Assembly: GCF_900113015.1 (NCBI RefSeq) | Contig: NZ_FONV01000019.1 | Location: 120,021 to 184,020 of the forward strand | Source: Actinoplanes philippinensis | GTDB lineage: Bacteria; Actinomycetota; Actinomycetes; Mycobacteriales; Micromonosporaceae | Length of the DNA: 64,000 bases | Direction of reading: 5' to 3' | Part shown: positions 40,288 to 48,718 of the stretch, piece by piece | Layout: every line of letters begins with the position of its first letter | Position numbering within the stretch: position 1 is the first letter of the stretch | Position numbers and translations under genes: made by a program | The notes under the pieces: model-generated | What the model saw: only the letters and a program-made list of their open reading frames with translations | Told to the model about the DNA's origin: nothing | The model's database searches: none

Positions 40288-42954
40288 TCAGCGGCTGTCG
40301 GAGCCGGATCCGGACCCGGTCGCGGCGCGGCCGGCTTCGAGCAGGGCGATCGGCACGCGGTACGGCGAGCACGACACGTAGTCCAGCCCGGCGTCGTGGA
40401 AGAACCGGATCGAGGCCGGGTCACCACCGTGCTCGCCGCACACACCGGTGATCAGATCCGGCCGGGTGGTGCGGCCCCGCTCGACGGCCACCCGCACCAG
40501 CTCGCCGACGCCGGTGGTGTCGAGGGTCTCGAACGGGGAGGCGGCGAGGATTCCCAGATCCAGGTAGCGGCCGAAGAACGCGCCCTCCACGTCGTCGCGG
40601 GAGAACCCCCACGTCATCTGGGTGAGGTCGTTCGTGCCGAAGGAGAAGAAGTCGGCCTCGTGCGCGATCTCGCCGGCGGTCAGCGCGGCCCTAGGCACCT
40701 CGATCATCGTGCCGATCGGGATCGGCGGCGCGCCTTCCTCGCCGGCCAGGACGGCGAGCGCCTCGGACCGTACGATCGCCAGCTCCGCGACCGTGTCGAC
40801 CAGCGGGACCATGATCTCCGGCCGCGGGTCGCCGCCCGCGGCGATCCGGGCTGCAGCGGCCTGGGCGACCGCGCGGACCTGCATCGCGAACAGACCGGGA
40901 ACGATCAGGCCCAGCCGTACGCCGCGCAGCCCCAGCATCGGGTTCTGCTCGTGCAGCCGGCGCACGGCGGTCAGCAGCCGCCCGTCACGTCCCGGGTCGT
41001 CACCGAGCGCCTCGGAGCGGGCCACCCGCGCGGTCAGCTCCTCCAGCGACGGCAGGAACTCGTGCAGCGGCGGGTCGATCAGCCGTACCGTGACCGGCAG
41101 GCCGTCCATCGCCGCGAACAGTTCGGTGAAGTCGTCGCGCTGCAGCGGCAGCAGAGCGTCCAGCGCGGCCGACCGTTCGTCGTCGGTGTCCGCCAGGATC
41201 AGGTGTTCCACCAGCTCACGGCGCGGGCCGAGGAACATGTGCTCGGTCCGGCACAGCCCGATCCCGGCCGCGCCGAAGCGGCGGGCGCGGCGCGCGTCGC
41301 CGGCGGTGTCGGCGTTGGCGTGCACTCCGAGCCGCGCCGTGTGGGCGGCGTGTGTCATCAGGCGTTGCACGGCGGCCAGCAGCGGGTCGCCGAGCGGGGA
41401 CAGCTCACCCTCGAACAGCCGCACCACGGGGGAGGGCCGGACCGGCACCGCCCCGTCGTAGACGTGCCCGGTGGTGCCGTCGATCGAGATGACGTGACCG
41501 GCGCGCAGCACCGCCGAGCCGACGGTCAGCGTGCCGGCCACCGGGTCGACGGTCATCTCCTCGGCGCCGCAGACGCAGGTGGCGCCCATGCCGCGGGCGA
41601 CCACGGCGGCGTGTGACGTCTTGCCGCCGCGCGCGGTCAGGATGCCCTGGGCGGCGATCATGCCGGGCAGGTCGTCCGGGTTGGTCTCGTGCCGGACCAG
41701 GATCACCGGCCCGGTCGCCGCGACGGCCGCCGCCGAGTCGAAGACGATCGCGCCGCACGCCGCGCCCGGCGACGCGGGCACCCCGGAGGTGAGAGGCGCC
41801 GGCGCGGCCGACAGGTCGAAGCTCGGGAACATCAGGTGCGCCAGTTGCTCGCCGGTGACCCGCCCGATCGCCTCGTCGAGGGTGATCGCGCCCTCCTCGA
41901 CCAGCTGTGCGGCGATCACGAAGGCGGCTGCCGGAGTGCGTTTGCCGACCCGTGTCTGCAGCATCCACAGCTCACCGTCCTCGATGGTGAACTCGATGTC
42001 GCACAGGTCGCGGAACCGCTGCTCCAGCCGCTCCATGATGGACAGCAGCCGGACGTGCGCGGCCGGGTCGATCCGGGCCAGGTCGTCCAGGCTCATCGTG
42101 TTGCGGATGCCGGCGACCACGTCCTCGCCCTGCGCGTTCGGCAGGTAGTCGCCGTAGGCGCCGCGACGGCCGGTCGCCGGGTCCCGGGTGAACGCGACCC
42201 CGCTGCCGGAGCGCGGTCCGCGGTTGCCGAACACCATCGCCATCACGGTCACGGCGGTGCCCAGATCCTGCGGGATGTGCTCCTGGCGGCGGTAGAGCAC
42301 GGCGCGGTCGGCGTTCCACGAGCGGAACACCGCGGTGATCGCCGCGTACAGCTGCTCGTGCGGCGACTGCGGGAACTCCCGCCCGGCATGGTCGGCGAAC
42401 ACCTTCTGATAGGCGGCGACCAGGTCACGGAGGGCGGCGGCGTCCAGGTCCGCGTCGGTCGCCGCGCCCGCTGCGGTACGGGCCGAGTCGAGTTCGGCCT
42501 CGAACAGCTCGGCGGGCACGCCGTACACCGTCCGGCCGAACATCTGGATGAGCCGCCGGTAGGAGTCCCAGGCGAACCGCTCGTCGCCGCTGCGCCCGGC
42601 CAGCCCCAGCACCGTGCTGTCGTTGAGCCCGATGTCCAGGATCGTCTCCATCATCCCCGGCATGGAGAACTTCCCGCCGGAGCGCACCGACAGCAGCAGC
42701 GGGTCGCGCGGGTCGCCGAGTTGCCGCCCCAGCCGCGCCTCCACCAGCCGCAGGTGGTCCTCGACCTCGCGGAACAGCTCGGCCGGCAGCGCGCCGGTGT
42801 GCAGGAAGGCGCGGCAGGCCTCGGTGGTGACGGTGAAACCGGGCGGCACCGGAAGGCTCATCCGGGTCATCTCGGCGAGGTTGGCGCCCTTGCCGCCGAG
42901 CAGATCCTTCATGTCCTTGTTGCCGTCGATGAAGTCGAACACGTAGCGGGACAT
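40288..42954 (-). CDS. ppdK: Pyruvate phosphate dikinase
   Basis: 888 residues from the ATG at 42954 (MSRYVFDFIDGNKDMKDLLGGKGANLAEM), the usual start. The ATP-grasp nucleotide-binding domain (to about residue 350), the swivelling phosphohistidine domain with GGKTSHAAVVARGMG (the phospho-His carrier) and the C-terminal PEP/pyruvate TIM barrel (CRTEHMFLGPRRE, GTNDLTQMTWGFSRDD, CGEHGGDP) are all present. It interconverts pyruvate, ATP and phosphate with PEP, AMP and pyrophosphate. The flavodoxin gene follows in the same operon, which is unusual company; no PPDK regulatory protein was seen nearby. Confidence 0.97.
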   Translation of the reverse strand: MSRYVFDFIDGNKDMKDLLGGKGANLAEMTRMSLPVPPGFTVTTEACRAFLHTGALPAELFREVEDHLRLVEARLGRQLGDPRDPLLLSVRSGGKFSMPGMMETILDIGLNDSTVLGLAGRSGDERFAWDSYRRLIQMFGRTVYGVPAELFEAELDSARTAAGAATDADLDAAALRDLVAAYQKVFADHAGREFPQSPHEQLYAAITAVFRSWNADRAVLYRRQEHIPQDLGTAVTVMAMVFGNRGPRSGSGVAFTRDPATGRRGAYGDYLPNAQGEDVVAGIRNTMSLDDLARIDPAAHVRLLSIMERLEQRFRDLCDIEFTIEDGELWMLQTRVGKRTPAAAFVIAAQLVEEGAITLDEAIGRVTGEQLAHLMFPSFDLSAAPAPLTSGVPASPGAACGAIVFDSAAAVAATGPVILVRHETNPDDLPGMIAAQGILTARGGKTSHAAVVARGMGATCVCGAEEMTVDPVAGTLTVGSAVLRAGHVISIDGTTGHVYDGAVPVRPSPVVRLFEGELSPLGDPLLAAVQRLMTHAAHTARLGVHANADTAGDARRARRFGAAGIGLCRTEHMFLGPRRELVEHLILADTDDERSAALDALLPLQRDDFTELFAAMDGLPVTVRLIDPPLHEFLPSLEELTARVARSEALGDDPGRDGRLLTAVRRLHEQNPMLGLRGVRLGLIVPGLFAMQVRAVAQAAAARIAAGGDPRPEIMVPLVDTVAELAIVRSEALAVLAGEEGAPPIPIGTMIEVPRAALTAGEIAHEADFFSFGTNDLTQMTWGFSRDDVEGAFFGRYLDLGILAASPFETLDTTGVGELVRVAVERGRTTRPDLITGVCGEHGGDPASIRFFHDAGLDYVSCSPYRVPIALLEAGRAATGSGSGSDSR

Positions 42955-43130
42955 CGTCGTACCTCGCCCTCGTCCGAGGGGCAGGATGTTCCCGCCCTCA
43001 CCTTCCGTGATATCGCCACGACTGAATGTGGGGCAGGGGCGTCGGACCCGCATCGCCGGGACGCGGGACCTTCGTCCCTGCCGCGGGCAGCTCGCGCGGC
43101 CGAGGATGGGTGTCGATGGAGGTGGTCGCG

Positions 43131-43403
43131 ATGCTGTTCCTCATCGTCGTCGCAGTGATCATGGGCACCGTCGCCGTGGTGTTCCTGCTGCCCGATCCCG
43201 ATCCGCAGGCCGCTCCGGACGCCGGCTCAGCGCCCGCCGAGCCGGCCGGGCCGGCGCCGCTGAGCCTGGAGGGAACGCTGGTGGCGGGCCTGCTCGGCGG
43301 GGAGTTCAGCCGTGAGCAGTACCGCGGGGCGGTGGCGCGGCTCGCGGCCCGTGAGGAGGAGCGCAACCCGATGGCGCTGCCCGGCCCGGATGCCACCACC
43401 TGA
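43131..43403 (+). CDS. Small single-pass membrane protein
   Basis: 90 residues from the ATG at 43131, six bases after GGAGGTG; two upstream in-frame starts lack such a site. One helix (LFLIVVAVIMGTVAVVFLL) is followed by a Pro/Ala linker and a short helical tail (EFSREQYRGAVARLAAREEER) resembling the SHOCT-type C-terminal motif, in which a short helix follows GxxxxxEF(E/S). Function unknown. Confidence 0.7.
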   Translation: MLFLIVVAVIMGTVAVVFLLPDPDPQAAPDAGSAPAEPAGPAPLSLEGTLVAGLLGGEFSREQYRGAVARLAAREEERNPMALPGPDATT

Positions 43404-43438
43404 CCGGATGCCGGCCCGGAGACCGGCAGAATGCCGGT

Positions 43439-43867
43439 ATGGCGAAGGCGATGACGACGGCCGAGATCCGCGACTTTCTCTCGGCGGGCACCCGGACCGG
43501 CAAGCTGGCGACGGTACGCGCGGACGGGTCCCCGCACGTGGTCCCGATCTGGTTCGTGCTCGACGGCGACGACCTGGTCTTCAACACCGGGGCCGACACG
43601 GTCAAGGGCCGTGCCCTGGCCCGTGACGGCCGGGCCGCCCTGTGTGTCGACGAGGAGGTGGCGCCCTACGCCTACGTGACAGTGCGTGGCCCGGTGACGC
43701 TCTCCACCGACCTGGCCGACATGCGGGTGTGGGCGACCCGGATCGCGGAGCGTTACATGGGCGCGGACCTGGCCGGCAGCTACGGCGCCCGCAACGCCGT
43801 CGAGGGCGAGCTGCTGGTGCGGCTGCGGCTGGAGAAGGTGAGCGGCTTCAGCGGCGTGGCCGACTGA
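43439..43867 (+). CDS. PPOX-class F420-dependent oxidoreductase
   Basis: 142 residues. The split-barrel FMN/F420-binding fold of the pyridoxamine-phosphate-oxidase class is evident: GTRTGKLATVRADGSPHVVPIWFVLDG, then DTVKGRALARDGRAALCVDEE and YAYVTVRGPVTL. The length and the VVPIWFV strand fit the actinobacterial F420-using (TIGR03618-like) group. It likely reduces a small electrophile or quinone. It is downstream of the membrane-protein gene and converges with the gene at 43869. Confidence 0.88.
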   Translation: MAKAMTTAEIRDFLSAGTRTGKLATVRADGSPHVVPIWFVLDGDDLVFNTGADTVKGRALARDGRAALCVDEEVAPYAYVTVRGPVTLSTDLADMRVWATRIAERYMGADLAGSYGARNAVEGELLVRLRLEKVSGFSGVAD

Positions 43868-43868
43868 G

Positions 43869-44867
43869 TCAGAGCAGGTTGGCCGCCGACCGCAGGGTGG
43901 GCGTCTCCGGAGCGGCCGGCGCCCCGAGCCGGCGTCGGCCCATCCGCTCCCAGAACCGGTACGGGCAGCGGCCGCGCACACTGCGGAACGCGGTGTACGG
44001 CACCGGCGTGACCTGCAACGACAACCAGGCGTCGTCGCTGAGCACCCGGTGCCACTCGGCCAGCGGCAGCCGCAGGCGATCGCCGGGCGCGCCGTCGGTG
44101 AAGATCGGCAGCACGTACGCGCAGCGCCGGTCGAGCTCCCACACCACCACCGGCCGGTCCACCCGGTCGACGATCGCGTTCCACACCTGCCCCGGCTGCG
44201 GCGGCCAGGTGGTGACACCGGGCGGCCGCGGCCACGACGGCGGACCGTGGCGCAGCCAGCGTCCGAGCCGCCACAGGCCGGCTGCCAGCGCCGACAGCCC
44301 GGCCGCCGCGACCGCCCCGAGCAGCAGCGTGGTCGCGGGGCCGTCCAGGTCGTACCGCCGCTGCCACCACAGGCCCACGCCCGCGACGGCCAGCAGGATC
44401 GCCCCGTCCCGGATCAGCAGCACCGGCCAGTAGCCGGTGTCCACCACCCGCCAGCAGGCCAGATAGCCGGTCGTCACGATCAGCGACACGATCCAGATCC
44501 GGGACGCCTGCGCCGTGGCCGGCAGGGATCGGCTGACCAGCGTCAACTCCACGCCGGCGACCAGGAACACCAGCAGCCCCGCCCGGCTCGCCATCCATCC
44601 GTGCCAGCGCCGCCACCAGGGCGGGCTCACCCGGCGAACCAGCAGGTACGCGGCGACCGGCCCGGCCGCTGCGGGCGCCCACTGCCACGGCTGCGCGCCG
44701 GCCAGCAGCGGCACGATCGGCAGCGGCAGCACCGGCGCGCCGGCGAGCACCGTGAACAGCGCGCCGAACCCGGCCCACGGATACCGCCGCCCGGCCCGGT
44801 TGGCGGGACCCGGCGTGACCAGGGCCGCCGCCAGAACAAGCCCCAGCACCACGCTCAACGGCAGCAT
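43869..44867 (-). CDS. Multi-pass membrane protein with cytoplasmic C-terminal domain
   Basis: 332 residues from the ATG at 44867, preceded by AAGGAG. About seven helices (residues 1-215) are followed by a soluble region of about 115 residues with WNAIVDRVDRPVVVWELDRRCAYVLPIFTDG and RCPYRFWERMG near the end. A PGPANRAGRRYPWAGFGALF stretch sits after the first helix. I recognise no transport or catalytic motif. It is divergent from the ABC exporter at 45022. Confidence 0.7.
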   Translation of the reverse strand: MLPLSVVLGLVLAAALVTPGPANRAGRRYPWAGFGALFTVLAGAPVLPLPIVPLLAGAQPWQWAPAAAGPVAAYLLVRRVSPPWWRRWHGWMASRAGLLVFLVAGVELTLVSRSLPATAQASRIWIVSLIVTTGYLACWRVVDTGYWPVLLIRDGAILLAVAGVGLWWQRRYDLDGPATTLLLGAVAAAGLSALAAGLWRLGRWLRHGPPSWPRPPGVTTWPPQPGQVWNAIVDRVDRPVVVWELDRRCAYVLPIFTDGAPGDRLRLPLAEWHRVLSDDAWLSLQVTPVPYTAFRSVRGRCPYRFWERMGRRRLGAPAAPETPTLRSAANLL

Positions 44868-45021
44868 GTGACTCCTTATGATCAGCCGACCGTCGATGTT
44901 GCGAGCGTCGATGCCCGGTCTGTCGCACAGCGGGTCCGCCGGGTTGACCAACCGCCGGATCGGGGGACCCCGCCGGGTGGCCGGCGCCCGTCGCCGCCCG
45001 CCGTCCGGTACCGGTAGAGGG

Positions 45022-46914
45022 GTGACCCGGATCCCCGCCCCGCGTGCCGATGCCGTCCTGCCCGAACTGCGCCCCAGCTGGTGGGAGACCGGCGTCCGGG
45101 CCCGTGCCGAGTCCGGCATGCTCGGCCTGTTCACCGAGCTGCCGGGCCTGATCGCGAAGGCCGTGCGGGTGGCGTGGCGGGCCGACCGGATGCGCACGGT
45201 GCTGGTCACGGTGGCCACCGCCGGGTCCGGGGCGATGGCGGCCTTCGGCCTGATCGCGACCCAGCGGGTGCTGATCGAGCTGTTCGCCGGCGGGCCGACC
45301 CCCGATCGGGTGCGGGCCGCGATGCCGGCGCTGGTCTGGCTGGCGGCCGCGGCGGCGGTCCGCGGGGCGCTGGGCATGCTCACCGGGTACGCGCTGAACG
45401 GTCTCACCCCGCGCGTGCACCTGCTGGTCGAGCGGGAGTTGTTCGAGCACACCACGGCGGTCGACCTGAAGGCGTTCGACGACGACACGTTCGCCGAGGG
45501 CATGGAGCGGGCGACGCGCGGCACCGAGGCGGCGATCGAGCTGGTGCAGAACACGATGAACCTGTTCGCCGGCCTGGTCAGCCTGATCGCCGTCACGGTC
45601 GCGGTGATCACCGTCCACCCGCTGCTGCTGCTCGCGCTGCTGGTGGCCACGGTGCCGACCGGATACGCGGCGCTGCGCGCGGGCCATGTCCGGTTCCAGA
45701 GCTATCTGGCCAGCTCGACGCGGCGGCGCCGGCAGTGGGTGCTGCAGCGGCTGATGGCCGAGCGTGACTCGGCGGCGGAACTGCGGACGTACGGCCTCCG
45801 CGGTTTTCTGCTCGGCCTCTACGACCGGGTGATGGGTGCGCAGATCGCCGCGGAACTGCGGGTCGCGCAGCGGGTCACCACGACCACCAGCGTCGGCGCG
45901 GCGATCGGCGGCCTCGCCCTGACCGGGGTGTACGTGCTGCTCGGCGCCCTGCTGCTGAACGGCCGGATCCCGCTCGCCGCCGCCGCGACCTGTGTGATCG
46001 CGGTGCAGGCCGCCCAGCGGTCACTGGCCCAGGTCACGTTCCAGATCGACCGGGTGTACGCGAGCGGCCAGTTCTTCAACGAGTACGTCCGGTTCCTCAC
46101 CGCGGCGGCCGGTCATCTCCCGGAGGCCCGGACCGCCCCGGCGCCGGAACCGCTACGGACCCTGGCCGTCGAGCACGTGTGCCTGTCCTATCCGGACCGG
46201 GACCGGCCCGCGCTCGACGACGTCACCCTCGGCATCCGGGCCGGGGAGACGATCGCGCTGGTCGGCGAGAACGGCTCGGGCAAGTCCACCCTGGCCGCGA
46301 TCATCGCCGGCCTGCGCGCCCCGACCTCCGGCACGATCCACTGGAACGGCCGCCCCTATCCCGAGTGGGACAGCGCCGGGCTGCTCGCGCACATCGCGGT
46401 CGCGCTGCAGGACCACAACCGGTGGCCGTTCAGCGCGGCCACCAACATCGCCATGGGTGACGTCGACGCGCCCGCCGACCCGCGGCGCATCGAGGCCGCC
46501 GCCGTCCGCGCGGCCGCCCACCAGATGATCGAGGACCTGCCGCACGGGTACGACACGCTGCTGGACCGGACGTTCAAGGACGGCCAGGACCTGTCCGGTG
46601 GCCAGTGGCAGCGGATCACCGCGGCCCGTGCCTTCCTCCGTGACGCGCCCTTGCTGATCATGGACGAGCCGTCCTCGGCGCTGGACCCGCGCGCCGAGGA
46701 GGCCCTGTTCCGGGCGTTGCGCGGCCGTCAGGGCACACACACCACGATCCTGATCACGCACCGGCTGGCCAACATCACGCACGCCGACCAGATCTTCGTG
46801 CTGGACCGGGGCGCGCTCGTGGAGTCCGGCACGCACCACGAGCTGATGGCGGCGGACGGCCTCTACGCCCAGCTGTTCACCATGCAGGCGGCCGGCTATC
46901 AGGCGTGCGCGTAG
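45022..46914 (+). CDS. ABC transporter, fused permease and ATPase (exporter type)
   Basis: 630 residues from the GTG at 45022; the frame is open to an ATG at 44878 but that stretch is Arg/Pro-rich and unlike the family. Six membrane helices (about 55-330) of the ABC type-1 exporter fold, then a nucleotide-binding domain. It shows Walker A GENGSGKST, the Q-loop VALQDHNRWPFS, signature LSGGQWQR, Walker B LLIMDEPSSALD and the switch His in LITHRL. One half-transporter, so it should work as a homodimer. The cargo (peptide, lipid or drug) cannot be told. It overlaps the convergent epimerase by 16 bp. Confidence 0.92.
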   Translation: MTRIPAPRADAVLPELRPSWWETGVRARAESGMLGLFTELPGLIAKAVRVAWRADRMRTVLVTVATAGSGAMAAFGLIATQRVLIELFAGGPTPDRVRAAMPALVWLAAAAAVRGALGMLTGYALNGLTPRVHLLVERELFEHTTAVDLKAFDDDTFAEGMERATRGTEAAIELVQNTMNLFAGLVSLIAVTVAVITVHPLLLLALLVATVPTGYAALRAGHVRFQSYLASSTRRRRQWVLQRLMAERDSAAELRTYGLRGFLLGLYDRVMGAQIAAELRVAQRVTTTTSVGAAIGGLALTGVYVLLGALLLNGRIPLAAAATCVIAVQAAQRSLAQVTFQIDRVYASGQFFNEYVRFLTAAAGHLPEARTAPAPEPLRTLAVEHVCLSYPDRDRPALDDVTLGIRAGETIALVGENGSGKSTLAAIIAGLRAPTSGTIHWNGRPYPEWDSAGLLAHIAVALQDHNRWPFSAATNIAMGDVDAPADPRRIEAAAVRAAAHQMIEDLPHGYDTLLDRTFKDGQDLSGGQWQRITAARAFLRDAPLLIMDEPSSALDPRAEEALFRALRGRQGTHTTILITHRLANITHADQIFVLDRGALVESGTHHELMAADGLYAQLFTMQAAGYQACA

Positions 46915-47795
46915 GCGCCGGCGGCCAGGTCCTCGGCCAGGGTCGGGCCGGTCGGCTGCCAGCCGAAGGCGGCCCGGGTGACGGCGCTCGACGCGGACAT
47001 GTCGAGGGCGAAGAACCGGCCGATGAAGCCGAAGTGATCCACCGCGTCCTCCGCGGCGACCGGCTTCGCCGGCAGGTTCAGGTGACGGCCGATCGCCTCG
47101 GCGATGGCCCGGGTGGTCACCGCCTCCTCGGCGACGACGTGCAGGCGGGTGCCGGCCGGGGCCTGCTCGAGGGCGAGCCGGACCAGCCGGGCCGCGTCGT
47201 CGACGTGCACCGCCGACCACGCCGACGTGCCGTCGCCGACGTAGCCGGAGACACCCGTGCGCCGGGCGGCGGCCACCAGGTAGGCGATGAACCCGTGATC
47301 GCCGGTGCCGTGCACGGTGGGGGAGAAGCGCGCGGCGATGGTTCGGACGCCACGCTCCACGTACTCCAGAGCAAGGTTCTCGGCGCCACCGCGCGGGGCG
47401 TCGGGGCCGCTGAACGGTGAGGGATCGCTCTCCGTCGACGGCCGTCCGAGCGCCAGCGAGGCGAGGCCGGAGGCGAGGACGAACGGCCGGTCCGAGCCGG
47501 TGAGCGCCTCGGCGAGGGTCTCGACGGCGGCCCGCTCGGCCCGGTTGGACTCCGCCGGATTCGCCCAGTCGTGCTTGTTGGCCAGGTGCACGACCGCGTC
47601 GGCGTCCTCGGTCCCGCGGCGCAGGGCGTCCAGGTCGTCGAGGTCGCCGCGCAGCGGCCGCGCGCCCTTGGCCCGCAGCGAGGTCTCCCCGGCGTCGCTG
47701 CGGGCCAGGCCGGTGACCTGGTGGCCGGCGGCGAGCAGCTCGTCGACGGTGTGGGAGCCGATCCAGCCGGTGGCTCCGGTGACGAACACGCGCAT
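46899..47795 (-). CDS. NAD-dependent epimerase/dehydratase (extended-SDR-like)
   Basis: 298 residues. The Rossmann motif is GATGWIGSHTVDEL, with LRGDLDDLDALRRGTEDADAVVHLANKHD for cofactor and core strands. The catalytic Tyr-x-x-x-Lys is not in place: the corresponding helix reads ENLALEYVERGVRTIAARFSPTVHG, without the Lys, as in atypical NmrA/SDR_a5 members. It may act as a reductase with altered mechanism or a sensor. It is divergent from a TetR regulator with two perfect operators between them, so it is probably the regulated target. Confidence 0.88.
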   Translation of the reverse strand: MRVFVTGATGWIGSHTVDELLAAGHQVTGLARSDAGETSLRAKGARPLRGDLDDLDALRRGTEDADAVVHLANKHDWANPAESNRAERAAVETLAEALTGSDRPFVLASGLASLALGRPSTESDPSPFSGPDAPRGGAENLALEYVERGVRTIAARFSPTVHGTGDHGFIAYLVAAARRTGVSGYVGDGTSAWSAVHVDDAARLVRLALEQAPAGTRLHVVAEEAVTTRAIAEAIGRHLNLPAKPVAAEDAVDHFGFIGRFFALDMSASSAVTRAAFGWQPTGPTLAEDLAAGAYAHA

Positions 47796-47819
47796 GGCGT
47801 GCCTCCCTCGGAATGGGTG

Positions 47820-47868
47820 ATGTCAGTTACTGACATGACGCTACACCCTGATGTCAGCTTCTGACATC
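47820..47868. promoter_or_regulatory. Two TetR operators between the SDR and TetR genes
   Basis: ATGTCAGTTACTGACAT (47820-47836) and GATGTCAGCTTCTGACATC (47850-47868) share the palindrome ATGTCAG-N3-CTGACAT. Their centres are 31 bp apart, three helical turns. Confidence 0.88.
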
Positions 47869-47883
47869 ACTATGATGGGGATC

Positions 47884-48441
47884 ATGGGGAGATGGCAGAG
47901 CGGCGCTTCCGGGCGCCTCAAAGATGCGGCATTGGGCCTTTTTCTCACCCAGGGATATGACGGGACGACCGTCGCCGAGATCGCGGCCGCCGCCGGCCTG
48001 ACCGAGCGGACGTTCTTCCGTCACTTCGCCGACAAGCGTGAGGTGCTCTTCGTCGACCAGGACGAGTTCGAGCGGGTGTTCCTCAGTGGCCTGCCCGAGC
48101 GGGCCGAGGACCCGATGACGATGATCGTGGGTGTCCTCGACGGCGCGGCGGCCCTCTTCCCGGAGGACCGCCGGCCCTGGTCGCGCGCCCGCCGGTCGGT
48201 GATCGCGGCCAACGAGGCCCTGCAGGAGCGCGAGCTGCTCAAGATGTCGTCCCTGGCGATGGCGCTGACCAGGGCGCTGACCGCCCGCGGCGTCGACGCG
48301 GCCAGCGCTGCCCTGGCCGCCGAGACGTGCGTGACGGTGTTCCGCACGTCGTTCGCCCTGTGGGTCGCCGAGGGGGAGCGACGGACCTTCACCGAGATCC
48401 AGAACGCGGTGCTCGCCCGCCTTCAGGCCCTGCTCACCTGA
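47884..48441 (+). CDS. TetR-family transcriptional regulator
   Basis: 185 residues from the ATG at 47884. Upstream in-frame ATGs at 47851, 47872 and 47875 exist, but the first lies inside the operator. The DNA-binding domain is RLKDAALGLFLTQGYDGTTVAEIAAAAGLTERTFFRHFADKREVLFVD, a clear TetR_N with FFRHF typical of the family. The ligand domain (about 65-185) is helical, with no recognised ligand. It likely represses the divergent SDR gene and itself from the two operators. Confidence 0.92.
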   Translation: MGRWQSGASGRLKDAALGLFLTQGYDGTTVAEIAAAAGLTERTFFRHFADKREVLFVDQDEFERVFLSGLPERAEDPMTMIVGVLDGAAALFPEDRRPWSRARRSVIAANEALQERELLKMSSLAMALTRALTARGVDAASAALAAETCVTVFRTSFALWVAEGERRTFTEIQNAVLARLQALLT

Positions 48442-48611
48442 GCGCGGCGCAGCGCCAGGGCGCCCAGGACGTCGTCGTGCCGGGCTATCTGCGCGCCGTC
48501 GCGATAGACCGTCACGCCACCCACCCACGCACAGTAGGTGACCTCTTCGTAGCGGCTGATGCGGTCGTCGTGGTGGCGGATCTCCAGCAGGTCCGCCCGC
48601 GTCGCGGCCAT
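48423..48611 (-). CDS. Small hypothetical protein
   Basis: 62 residues, beginning MAATRADLLEIRHHDDRISRYEEVTYCAWVGGVTVYRDG. It overlaps the end of the TetR gene by 19 bp on the opposite strand and has no recognised family. The pattern of strands (VTYCAWVGGVTVYRDGAQIARHDDVL) suggests a small beta-rich protein. Support is limited to length and composition. Confidence 0.5.
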   Translation of the reverse strand: MAATRADLLEIRHHDDRISRYEEVTYCAWVGGVTVYRDGAQIARHDDVLGALALRRAQVSRA

Positions 48612-48718
48612 CAGCGGACTCCGGACCGGGAACGTCGTGGGATCATGCAGCGCTCCTTCGTCGATCGGGCTCAGCTGTCAGATCCGGCCGCCGGACGTTT
48701 GATACGCACTGTCGGTGA

